Source: Bacteroidales bacterium (GTDB lineage: Bacteria > Bacteroidota > Bacteroidia > Bacteroidales > UBA932). From it: DNA of 11,721 bases. The notes beneath the pieces are model-generated. The model was not told where the DNA came from. It was given only the letters and a program-made list of their open reading frames with translations, and did not search any database. Of the stretch, positions 6,852 to 11,721 are shown one piece after another. How positions within the stretch are numbered: the stretch's first letter is position 1; the number at the start of each line of letters is the position of its first letter. The stretch covers positions 1-11,721 of the forward strand of contig JAEFAI010000047.1 in the NCBI GenBank assembly GCA_016291185.1. The letters run 5' to 3'. Position numbers and translations under genes: made by a program.

Positions 6852-7670
6852 TTAAAGTTCATCGTAAAAACTGCAGTACGAGTCGATGTAGCTGCCATCT
6901 TCCAGGGCCTTGCGGTCGTAGGGAAGGATCGGGAGACCGAGCGACTTGCAGTGGTCCACAATCTCCGGCTCGACCTTGTTCGCGGCGAGGATGACGCCAT
7001 CGGCGTACTGGACGGCCAATTTAGCAAGATTTATGCCAGTGGGATCCTCGAGAACCGACACGTCCTCACGGGTCAGACCGCCGAAACAGGCCTTCTCCGC
7101 GAAGGCCGGATGGAACGGCTCCTTCGGGGTGTCGTCGTAGAGCGACAGGACTATCTTGCTGGAGGAGAAAATGGGATCGTCTTTATAGGCTTTTTTCAGA
7201 TAGGCGGGGAGAAGGTGGGAGATCCAGCCCTGGCAGTGGATGACATCCGGTGCCCAGCGGAGCTTCTTGACCGTCTCGAGCACACCGCGCGCGAAGAAGA
7301 TGGTCCGCTCGTCATTATCCTCGAAGGCCTTGCCGGAAGCGTCGCAGAAAGTCTGCTTGCGCCGGAAATAATCTTCGTTGTCGATGAAATAGACCTGGAT
7401 GCGCGCGGAGGAGATGGAGGCGACCTTGATGATCAGCGGCCGGTCCACTTCCGCGATGATAATGTTCATGCCCGACAGGCGGATGACTTCGTGGAGCTGG
7501 TTCTTGCGCTCGTTGATGCAGCCGTAACGAGGCATGAATGAACGGATTTCGCGTTTGCGCTCCTGGGTCCCCTGCGGGAGGTATCGTCCGACATGTGCGA
7601 TATCCGACTCCGGAAGATAGGGATAAATCTCGGAGTTAACGAAGAGGATTTTCTGCTTAATATCGCTCAT
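6852..7670 (-). CDS. Short glycogen/starch synthase-like protein (GT5 N-domain only)
   Basis: This encodes a 272-residue cytosolic protein matching only the N-terminal Rossmann-like half of GT5 glycogen synthase (full enzymes are about 480 residues). It opens with KILFVNSEIYPYLPESD and keeps DVIHCQGWISHLLPAYLK near residues 145-162. The ADP-glucose-binding motif KxGGL after the first strand is replaced by ESDIAHVGRYL, and the C-terminal GT-B domain is missing, so classical glycogen synthase activity is doubtful. Such one-domain proteins are widespread in Bacteroidota, so this is probably not a fresh truncation. ATG 7670 is chosen over GTG 7676 because MSDIKQKILF is the usual start and a -7 box lies just upstream. 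It heads a two-gene unit with the DUF4270 gene. Confidence 0.82.
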   Translation of the reverse strand: MSDIKQKILFVNSEIYPYLPESDIAHVGRYLPQGTQERKREIRSFMPRYGCINERKNQLHEVIRLSGMNIIIAEVDRPLIIKVASISSARIQVYFIDNEDYFRRKQTFCDASGKAFEDNDERTIFFARGVLETVKKLRWAPDVIHCQGWISHLLPAYLKKAYKDDPIFSSSKIVLSLYDDTPKEPFHPAFAEKACFGGLTREDVSVLEDPTGINLAKLAVQYADGVILAANKVEPEIVDHCKSLGLPILPYDRKALEDGSYIDSYCSFYDEL

Positions 7671-7675
7671 ATCCA

Positions 7676-7683
7676 CAAAGATA
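7676..7683 (-). promoter_or_regulatory. -7 promoter element for the GT5-DUF4270 unit
   Basis: Read on the minus strand, TATCTTTG fits TAnnTTTG exactly and lies 5 bases before ATG 7670. No convincing -33 TTTG is found at the expected distance. Transcription would begin at or within a few bases of the start codon, so the message is probably leaderless or nearly so. Confidence 0.55.
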
Positions 7684-7714
7684 AGAATTTTTTTCCAATT
7701 ATATGTCTTTTCAT

Positions 7715-7722
7715 TATCTTTG
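7715..7722 (+). promoter_or_regulatory. -7 promoter element for the ftsX operon
   Basis: TATCTTTG on the plus strand is a perfect TAnnTTTG box, with TTTT (7691-7694) 20 bases upstream as an imperfect -33 element. Start of transcription near 7728 would leave a leader of about 14 bases before ATG 7742. With the minus-strand box at 7676-7683 this makes a compact divergent promoter pair sharing one 71-base spacer. Confidence 0.55.
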
Positions 7723-7741
7723 AGGTCTAATTTGGTGGAAT

Positions 7742-8620
7742 ATGGCCCGACCGGAGAAAAAGATGTTGCGGAAGCGTATCGTGAACGCGTACCTCTCCAG
7801 CGTGATCAGCATCAGCCTCGTGCTGCTGCTGACCGGGATCGCTGCCCTGCTCGTAGTCAACGCGCACGGCGTGACGAAATACCTCAAGGAGAATATGCAC
7901 ATCTCGGTCCTGTTGCGGGACGAGGCCACCGAGGGCCAGGCCCGTGCGTGGGCCACGGCGCAGGAGTCCCTTCCCTATGTTCATTCCACGCGCGTCATCA
8001 CGCGCGAAGAGGGCGCCGAGGAGCTGAAAACGATGCTGGGCGAGGATTTCCTGGATGTGTTCGAATCCTCTCCGGTTCCCCTGTCGGTTGACGTGACGCT
8101 GAATGCGGACTATGTCCAGAAGGACAGCCTCGCGCGCGTGCTCAAGGCCCTGGGGACCTCCCCGCTGGTCGATGAGGTGGAGGCGCAGCAGACGATGGTG
8201 GAGGCGCTGACGACCAACCTGACGCGCATTTCCATCGTGCTGGGTGTATTCATCCTGCTGCTGCTGTTCATTTCGTTTGTCCTTATTAACAATACCGTGC
8301 GCGTGAGCGTATTCGCACGGCGTTTCACCATCCACACGATGAAGCTGGTCGGGGCCACCCGCGGTTTCATCCGGGCGCCCTTCGTGCGGGCGGCGGTGCT
8401 GCAGGGGCTGGCCTCCTCGGTGCTGGCCGTCGGGATGCTCTGGGCCCTGCTGGCGGCGCTTCGCCGCTCGTTCCCGGAGCTGGCTTCCATCGTGGACCTG
8501 CAGCAGCTGCTGATCGTGTGCGGCATTGTTGTTGCGTGCGGTGTCCTGCTGTGCGTGATTTCCACCTGGATGGTGGTGAACCGGCTGGTCGCCACCCCCA
8601 AGGATGACCTTTATTATTGA
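7742..8620 (+). CDS. ftsX: Cell division protein FtsX
   Basis: This encodes a 292-residue FtsX, the membrane subunit of the FtsEX ABC-type complex that links division to peptidoglycan hydrolase activation. Topology fits the family: a cytosolic basic N-terminus, TM1 at about 20-42, an extracytoplasmic domain at about 43-160, and TM2-TM4 at about 163-185, 217-240 and 254-279. The conserved cytosolic stretch between TM2 and TM3 reads RFTIHTMKLVGATRGFIRAPF. It is the first gene of ftsX-DUF3098-uppP-lpxH; DUF3098 begins 3 bases after its stop. ftsE is not adjacent, which is usual in Bacteroidota. Confidence 0.92.
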   Translation: MARPEKKMLRKRIVNAYLSSVISISLVLLLTGIAALLVVNAHGVTKYLKENMHISVLLRDEATEGQARAWATAQESLPYVHSTRVITREEGAEELKTMLGEDFLDVFESSPVPLSVDVTLNADYVQKDSLARVLKALGTSPLVDEVEAQQTMVEALTTNLTRISIVLGVFILLLLFISFVLINNTVRVSVFARRFTIHTMKLVGATRGFIRAPFVRAAVLQGLASSVLAVGMLWALLAALRRSFPELASIVDLQQLLIVCGIVVACGVLLCVISTWMVVNRLVATPKDDLYY

Positions 8621-8623
8621 GAC

Positions 8624-8857
8624 ATGGAAAAGAAAGATAAAATGGCCCTGGACGCCAAGGGGCTGAAACTGATGCTCGCGGGCCTGATCGTGATGGCGGC
8701 CGGCTACATCCTGATGATGGGCGGCGGGTCCGACGATCCGCAGGTCTTCAATGAAGCGATGTTCGACTTCCGCCGGCTCGTGGCTGCACCCGTGGTGATC
8801 GTTGCGGGCATCGTCGTCGAGATTATCGCCATCGTGGGCGCGTGTAAGAAAAAGTAA
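8624..8857 (+). CDS. DUF3098 family small membrane protein
   Basis: This encodes a 77-residue protein with two predicted membrane helices (about 14-35 and 52-74). They are joined by a conserved loop reading MGGGSDDPQVFNEAMFDFRR, the hallmark of the Bacteroidota DUF3098 family. Both ends are lysine-rich (MEKKDK and CKKK), suggesting that both termini are cytosolic. Its function is unknown. It sits between ftsX and uppP, an arrangement usual in Bacteroidota, which suggests a role in envelope growth or division. It starts 3 bases after ftsX and ends 9 bases before uppP. Confidence 0.87.
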   Translation: MEKKDKMALDAKGLKLMLAGLIVMAAGYILMMGGGSDDPQVFNEAMFDFRRLVAAPVVIVAGIVVEIIAIVGACKKK

Positions 8858-8866
8858 GAGGCTGAT

Positions 8867-9670
8867 ATGGAGTGGTTTGAAGCGTTGATCCTCGGCCTGG
8901 TACAGGGTCTGACGGAATTTCTGCCGGTGAGCAGCAGCGGCCATCTGGCCATTGGTAAAGCCTTGCTGGGCGTGGAGCCTGCGGGCGACCTTATTTTCGA
9001 AGTTACGGTCCATGCTGCTACGGTCCTCGCGACCATCGTGGTCTTCCGGAAAGAGATCTGGAAGCTGCTCTGCGGCCTGTTCAAGTTCAAGTATAACGAC
9101 GAGACGGACTACATCGCCAAGCTTTGCGTGTCGATGATTCCGGTGTTCGTGGTCGGCATGTTCTTCAAGGACCAGGTGGAGGCCGCCTTCAACTCGATGC
9201 GGGTGGTGGGCGTGTGCCTGGTGGTTACGGCCGTCCTGCTGACGCTCTCCGACTCTCTTTCCGCCCGCGTTCGCGCGGCCGTGAAGGAAAGCCGCAACGG
9301 CATAAACTTCTGGCAGGCGTTCCTCGTGGGCGTCGGCCAGGCCTGTGCCGTACTGCCCGGCCTGTCCCGCTCCGGCACGACCATTTCGAGCGGTCTGCTG
9401 TGCGGGGTAAAGCGCGAGAATATGGCGCAGTTCTCCTTCCTGATGGTGCTGGTCCCCATTCTCGGGGAGACGTTCCTCGATGTGGTCGGCGGCGATATGG
9501 CCGCGTCGGCCGTCGGGGTGCTGCCCTTGCTGATCGGCTTCGTGGCCGCCTTCTTCTCGGGCCTTTTTGCCTGCCGGGTGATGATCGCCCTGGTGCGCCG
9601 GGCTCAGCTTAAGTGGTTTGGCCTCTACTGCGCGCTTGCCGGCCTGTTGGTCCTGATCTTCCTGGCCTGA
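8867..9670 (+). CDS. uppP: Undecaprenyl-diphosphatase (UppP/BacA)
   Basis: This encodes a 267-residue polytopic inner-membrane enzyme (E. coli: 273) that dephosphorylates undecaprenyl pyrophosphate, regenerating the lipid carrier for peptidoglycan and O-antigen. The first signature QGLTEFLPVSSSGHL is at residues 13-27, with Glu17 and the Ser cluster. The second, PGLSRSGTTISSGLL, contains catalytic Arg168. The position equivalent to the first glutamate of E. coli VEGLTEF is Gln13, a common variant. Overproduction of this family gives bacitracin resistance in other species. A weak AGAGG sequence lies 6 bases before the ATG. The stop overlaps the lpxH start in TGATG, so translation is probably coupled. 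Confidence 0.95.
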   Translation: MEWFEALILGLVQGLTEFLPVSSSGHLAIGKALLGVEPAGDLIFEVTVHAATVLATIVVFRKEIWKLLCGLFKFKYNDETDYIAKLCVSMIPVFVVGMFFKDQVEAAFNSMRVVGVCLVVTAVLLTLSDSLSARVRAAVKESRNGINFWQAFLVGVGQACAVLPGLSRSGTTISSGLLCGVKRENMAQFSFLMVLVPILGETFLDVVGGDMAASAVGVLPLLIGFVAAFFSGLFACRVMIALVRRAQLKWFGLYCALAGLLVLIFLA

Positions 9671-10422
9671 TGGCGGAGCGGAACCTCATATACTTCGTCG
9701 CGGATGTTCACCTGGGTCGCCGGCAGGAGACCAAGGCGGAAGTGGAGGCGCGTTTTATCGCCTTCCTCAAGGGCCTTCCCGTGGAGTCGGTCTCCCGGCT
9801 GTACCTGCTGGGCGACATCTGGGACTTTTGGTTTGAGTACCATGACGTGATGCCCCGCGAGGGCCTGCGCGTGGTGGCGGAGCTGATCCGCCTGATGGAC
9901 GAAGGCGTGGAGGTGTGGTTCTGCCCCGGCAACCACGATATCTGGACTTTCTCCCTGTTCAAGGAGCTGGGAATGCATTATTTCGAGCAGCCGCTCTTCG
10001 TGCGGCTGGGCGATAAGGATTTCTGCCTTGGGCACGGCGACCGGCTGGGCGGCGCGACGCGGGGCTATGCTTTCCTGCTCGGCATCTTCCACAGCCATTT
10101 TATTCAGCGGCTCTTTGCGGCCATCCATCCGACGATCGCTTTCCGTTGGGCGCGCGCCTGGACCAAGTCTAGTCGCAACAAGCATCCGAACCACAAGTTC
10201 CGCGGAGCGGAAGAGTTTCTGTATCAATTCGCTGCGAAGACGGAGCAAGAGCGCCACGTGGATTATTTCGTGTTCGGGCACTACCACGATTCCGTGGACC
10301 TGAAGCTCCCCGGCGGAGCGGAGCTGATTGTGCTGAAGAATTGGGAAGACGGGGGGATGCCCTGCGCGGTCTTTAACGGTTCTTCTTTCGAACTCCGGAC
10401 TCCAGCGTCTCCCGCTGAATGA
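9670..10422 (+). CDS. lpxH: UDP-2,3-diacylglucosamine diphosphatase (LpxH)
   Basis: This encodes a 250-residue calcineurin-type metallophosphoesterase that cleaves UDP-2,3-diacylglucosamine to lipid X and UMP in lipid A synthesis, at the cytosolic face of the inner membrane. The two-metal ligand set is complete: Asp12 and His14 in ADVHLG, Asp49 in GDIWDFWFEY, Asn88 and His89 in GNHD, His122 in GHGD, His204 and His206 in FGHYHD. The spacing follows E. coli LpxH closely. The ATG at 9670 shares one base with the uppP stop; the frame stays open upstream to 9613, but that would only translate the end of uppP. The last 50 bases overlap the 3' end of the opposing DUF4294 gene, and no terminator is visible between them. 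Confidence 0.9.
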   Translation: MAERNLIYFVADVHLGRRQETKAEVEARFIAFLKGLPVESVSRLYLLGDIWDFWFEYHDVMPREGLRVVAELIRLMDEGVEVWFCPGNHDIWTFSLFKELGMHYFEQPLFVRLGDKDFCLGHGDRLGGATRGYAFLLGIFHSHFIQRLFAAIHPTIAFRWARAWTKSSRNKHPNHKFRGAEEFLYQFAAKTEQERHVDYFVFGHYHDSVDLKLPGGAELIVLKNWEDGGMPCAVFNGSSFELRTPASPAE

Positions 10423-11131
10423 CGACCTTTACCGGGCGCTCCATGAAGATGGAGTAGTAGAAGGCGTCCCACTGCCCGGAATCCCAGATTTTACAGAGTT
10501 CTTCAATCTGCGCGTCCTCGCCCTTGGTGGGGTCGTAACGCGTCTTGAGGTTTTGGGAGAAGAGCTTGGCCACGAGCTGCCAGAAGTTGGCGGCCAGGCC
10601 GCTTTCGTAGGTCTTGATGATGGTGAACGCGCTCATGCCGCATTCGCGGTCCACCAGGCGCATCAGCACCAGTCCCTGGCTGACGGTCATGTGGCGGATG
10701 TCCTGCTCGAAGATGCGGAAGAGTTCTTTCTCGACATCGTTGATGTAGCGCGTGCGCTCGGAGCGCTTGGTCGCGTCCGCGGCGATCGTGCTGTCCACCT
10801 GGGCCATCATTTTGCGGCCCACGAGGGCGTACGGATAGACTTTGTTGAAGTTATAGACCAGCTTGTAGTACTTGCGCCAGTCGCCGTCGCGCATTCTTTT
10901 TCCCTTCGGGAAAATCCACACCGGGTCGAGCGTTTCCATGAAGACGGTGTCGCCTTTCTCGTCCAACTGGAAGTACATTGGCGTCCCCGTCACGGGCCGG
11001 CGCGCCTGCTTTCGCGCTTCGCGCAGCGTCTCCCGCGCGGTCTCGGACTGCGCCCGCGCCGGCAGCGCGGCCGCCGCCAGCAGCATTCCTGCTGCCAGCA
11101 CCAGAAATCCTATGACGCGATGGTTTCGCAT
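10373..11131 (-). CDS. DUF4294 family secreted protein
   Basis: This encodes a 252-residue protein with a Sec signal peptide MRNHRVIGFLVLAAGMLLAA, a probable signal peptidase I site after Ala25-Arg26-Ala27, and a mature start QSETARE. The mature region contains FPKGKRMRDGDWRKYYKLVY, a mid segment VEKELFRIFEQDIRHMTVSQG, and QGLVLMRLVDRECGMSAF with FWQLVAKLFSQNLKTRYD, matching the Bacteroidota DUF4294 family of unknown function. The start is set at 11131, because an upstream in-frame Met at 11149 would spoil the signal peptide and pass the -7 box. The 3' end runs 50 bases into lpxH on the other strand; that segment encodes the basic tail ending VRKKNR. Confidence 0.82.
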   Translation of the reverse strand: MRNHRVIGFLVLAAGMLLAAAALPARAQSETARETLREARKQARRPVTGTPMYFQLDEKGDTVFMETLDPVWIFPKGKRMRDGDWRKYYKLVYNFNKVYPYALVGRKMMAQVDSTIAADATKRSERTRYINDVEKELFRIFEQDIRHMTVSQGLVLMRLVDRECGMSAFTIIKTYESGLAANFWQLVAKLFSQNLKTRYDPTKGEDAQIEELCKIWDSGQWDAFYYSIFMERPVKVVIQRETLESGVRKKNR

Positions 11132-11137
11132 ATCTGA

Positions 11138-11145
11138 CAAAGATA
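11138..11145 (-). promoter_or_regulatory. -7 promoter element for the DUF4294 gene
   Basis: On the minus strand TATCTTTG fits TAnnTTTG exactly and lies 6 bases before ATG 11131. No -33 match stands at the proper spacing. As with the GT5 gene, the message would start at or next to the start codon. Confidence 0.5.
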
Positions 11146-11184
11146 ACAATTATTGTGCTATCCCGGCATTCGCTGAACCGGCAG

Positions 11185-11359
11185 GCGGGCAGAAACCGCT
11201 CCCCGGAGGAACTCCGTTCCGGCCGCTTGTCGCGGCCTTCACTCCGGCCCCTCCCATTGTCATCTGCGTCATCGCTCCGCGATAACTTGCTGCCAACGGG
11301 CCCCTCCCCATGCCCGAGTCCGGGGGTGGACACGTCCTCCGGGGAGCGTTTCTGCCCGC
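11185..11359. repeat. Inverted-repeat element, MITE-like, ~175 bp
   Basis: The left arm at 11185-11210 and right arm at 11335-11359 are inverted copies: GCGGGCAGAAAC(C)GCTCC continuing to CCGGAGGA, identical except for one extra C in the left arm (25 of 26). The 124-base interior is GC-rich and contains further small hairpins: GGCCGC/GCGGCC at 11221-11237, ATCGC/GCGAT at 11271-11283 and CCCG/CGGG at 11313-11324. It also has two direct copies of GGCCCCTCCC (near 11246 and 11299). There is no open frame resembling a transposase and no clear target duplication. It could be a non-autonomous mobile element, a BIME-like repeat, or the template of a folded RNA. Confidence 0.6.
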
Positions 11360-11517
11360 TGTCGAATAGATACGGATCGTGTCGGTCGAAAATGTCGAAA
11401 AAAAGTTTTTCACCACGTTTGTAAGTGATTGAAGAAGGTTGAGTTGACCTGCGGGATTTTGTGTCGAAAAAGTTTGAAATATTTTGCAAAACATGATGCT
11501 AATTCAATATTTTTTAC

Positions 11518-11525
11518 TAAATTTG
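11518..11525 (+). promoter_or_regulatory. -7 promoter element for rplP
   Basis: TAAATTTG fits TAnnTTTG exactly, preceded by AT-rich DNA. No TTTG lies 19-21 bases upstream, so the -33 element is weak or absent. Transcription would start near 11530, so the leader would be about 80 bases and open directly with the hairpin at 11528-11574. Confidence 0.6.
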
Positions 11526-11527
11526 CA

Positions 11528-11574
11528 GTCCCAAAAACTGGCTTCTAACCGCGTAAGAAGCTGATTTTTAGGAC
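11528..11574 (+). promoter_or_regulatory. Hairpin leader of rplP, candidate cis-regulatory RNA
   Basis: GTCCCAAAAACTGGCTTCT (11528-11546) pairs with AGAAGCTGATTTTTAGGAC (11556-11574) across a 9-base loop AACCGCGTA. As RNA this gives 17 pairs including two G-U wobbles, with two C/A mismatches. No T-run follows, so it is not a terminator. Its place at the expected 5' end of a ribosomal protein mRNA suggests autoregulation or message stability. It matches no leader family I can name with certainty. Confidence 0.55.
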
Positions 11575-11609
11575 TTTAAGCGATAATTATTTTAAAAAGT
11601 AATACTGAG

Positions 11610-11721
11610 ATGTTACAACCTAAGAGAACAAAGTTTAGAAGGGAACAGAAGAACCGCATGAAGGGCAACGCCCAGCGCGGCAACCAGCTCGCGTTCGGTT
11701 CCTTCGGTATCAAGACCCTTG
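11610..11721 (+). CDS. rplP: 50S ribosomal protein L16, N-terminal fragment
   Basis: The visible 37 codons begin [20 protein letters not shown] and continue [17 protein letters not shown], the conserved L16 N-terminus. L16 binds 23S rRNA near the peptidyl transferase centre and helps organise the A site. The frame runs off the window end. In the S10 operon rplP normally follows rpsC directly; here it begins 10.4 kb downstream of rpsC on the same strand, behind its own promoter and hairpin leader. Confidence 0.95.
   Translation, partial: MLQPKRTKFRREQKNRMKGNAQRGNQLAFGSFGIKTL

Larger units (their letters stand above)
11132..11609. other. 478-base spacer between the DUF4294 gene and rplP
   Basis: No credible gene was found in either direction. 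From left to right it holds the DUF4294 promoter, a GC-rich inverted-repeat element (11185-11359) that contrasts with AT-rich flanks, four GTCGAA motifs with A-tracts (11361-11468), the rplP -7 box and a hairpin leader. Open frames crossing it are low-complexity Arg/Ser/Gly/Pro-rich translations of the GC-rich element. Confidence 0.7.

Noticed and set aside
5198..6994. Long plus-strand open frame (598 codons) opposite the DUF4270 gene
   Set aside because: Its translation is Val/Gly/His/Arg-rich low-complexity sequence without a recognisable domain, and it mirrors the opposing gene, which has a lipoprotein signal, a family match and a proper neighbour. It is an antisense shadow of GC-rich coding DNA.
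6851..7027. N-terminal extension of the DUF4270 gene up to 7027
   Set aside because: The extra 59 residues lie inside the GT5 coding region in another frame and precede a clear signal peptide; a lipoprotein signal must be N-terminal.
10553..11137. Plus-strand open frame opposite the DUF4294 gene
   Set aside because: It is low-complexity and has no signal, domain or promoter; the minus-strand gene has a signal peptide, a family match and a -7 box.
11397..11411. Possible terminator GAAAAA-AAG-TTTTTC
   Set aside because: The stem is six mostly A/T pairs with no GC-rich part or following T-run; it is better seen as an A-tract motif.
10851..11489. Minus-strand open frame crossing the inverted-repeat element
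   Set aside because: It overlaps the start of the DUF4294 gene in another frame, and its translation is Arg/Gly/Ser-rich sequence arising from the GC-rich palindromes.
11610..11721. rplP as a displaced pseudogene copy
   Set aside because: The visible 37 codons are intact and highly conserved, with a dedicated promoter and leader; nothing suggests decay, though the 3' part is outside the window.
1..11721. CRISPR array, tRNA or rRNA genes, phage or toxin-antitoxin genes
   Set aside because: No regularly spaced repeats, cloverleaf-like segments, rRNA signatures or relevant protein families were seen on either strand.

Overview
The window comes from a Bacteroidota chromosome, most likely order Bacteroidales. 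Three protein families known from this phylum (DUF4270, DUF3098, DUF4294) are present. So are a one-domain 'glycogen synthase' of the phylum's type, promoters of the TAnnTTTG (-7) class, and gene starts that mostly lack Shine-Dalgarno sequences. Coding DNA is GC-rich and the true intergenic spacers are AT-rich. No rank below order can be fixed from the sequence alone. Nothing here resembles a prophage, integrase, CRISPR array or toxin-antitoxin module, and apart from short repeats the gene content is housekeeping.

Layout. (1) 1-1315: the end of rpsS, then rplV and rpsC, a slice of the S10 ribosomal protein operon, closed by a strong intrinsic terminator. (2) 1344-5152, plus strand: a TlpA/ResA-type thioredoxin lipoprotein, uvrC and pnuC, tightly overlapped, then acpP with its own promoter and terminator. 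(3) 5210-7670, minus strand: a short GT5 glycogen/starch synthase-like protein followed by a DUF4270 lipoprotein. (4) 7742-10422, plus strand: ftsX, DUF3098, uppP and lpxH, a tightly packed cell-envelope operon (division, undecaprenyl phosphate recycling, lipid A synthesis). It diverges from block 3 across a 71-base two-promoter spacer. (5) 10373-11131, minus strand: a secreted DUF4294 protein whose 3' end overlaps lpxH by 50 bases. (6) 11132-11609: a 478-base spacer holding a GC-rich inverted-repeat element, A-tract motifs, a -7 box and a long hairpin. (7) 11610 onward: the start of rplP.

The main point is that rpsC and rplP, normally adjacent and co-transcribed, lie here in the same orientation but 10.4 kb apart, with ten unrelated genes between them. 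Both edges look like transcription boundaries: a perfect 12-bp terminator follows rpsC, and a consensus -7 box with an imperfect 19-bp hairpin leader precedes rplP. This argues for a settled operon split, although a chimeric assembly cannot be excluded from sequence alone.

Secondary observations: a 25/26-base inverted-repeat pair forms a ~175-bp element upstream of rplP; two diverged copies of a small dispersed palindrome sit on the 3' ends of pnuC and the DUF4270 gene, and one supplies the C-terminal tail of PnuC; acpP lacks its usual fabF partner; and two minus-strand genes appear to have leaderless transcripts.
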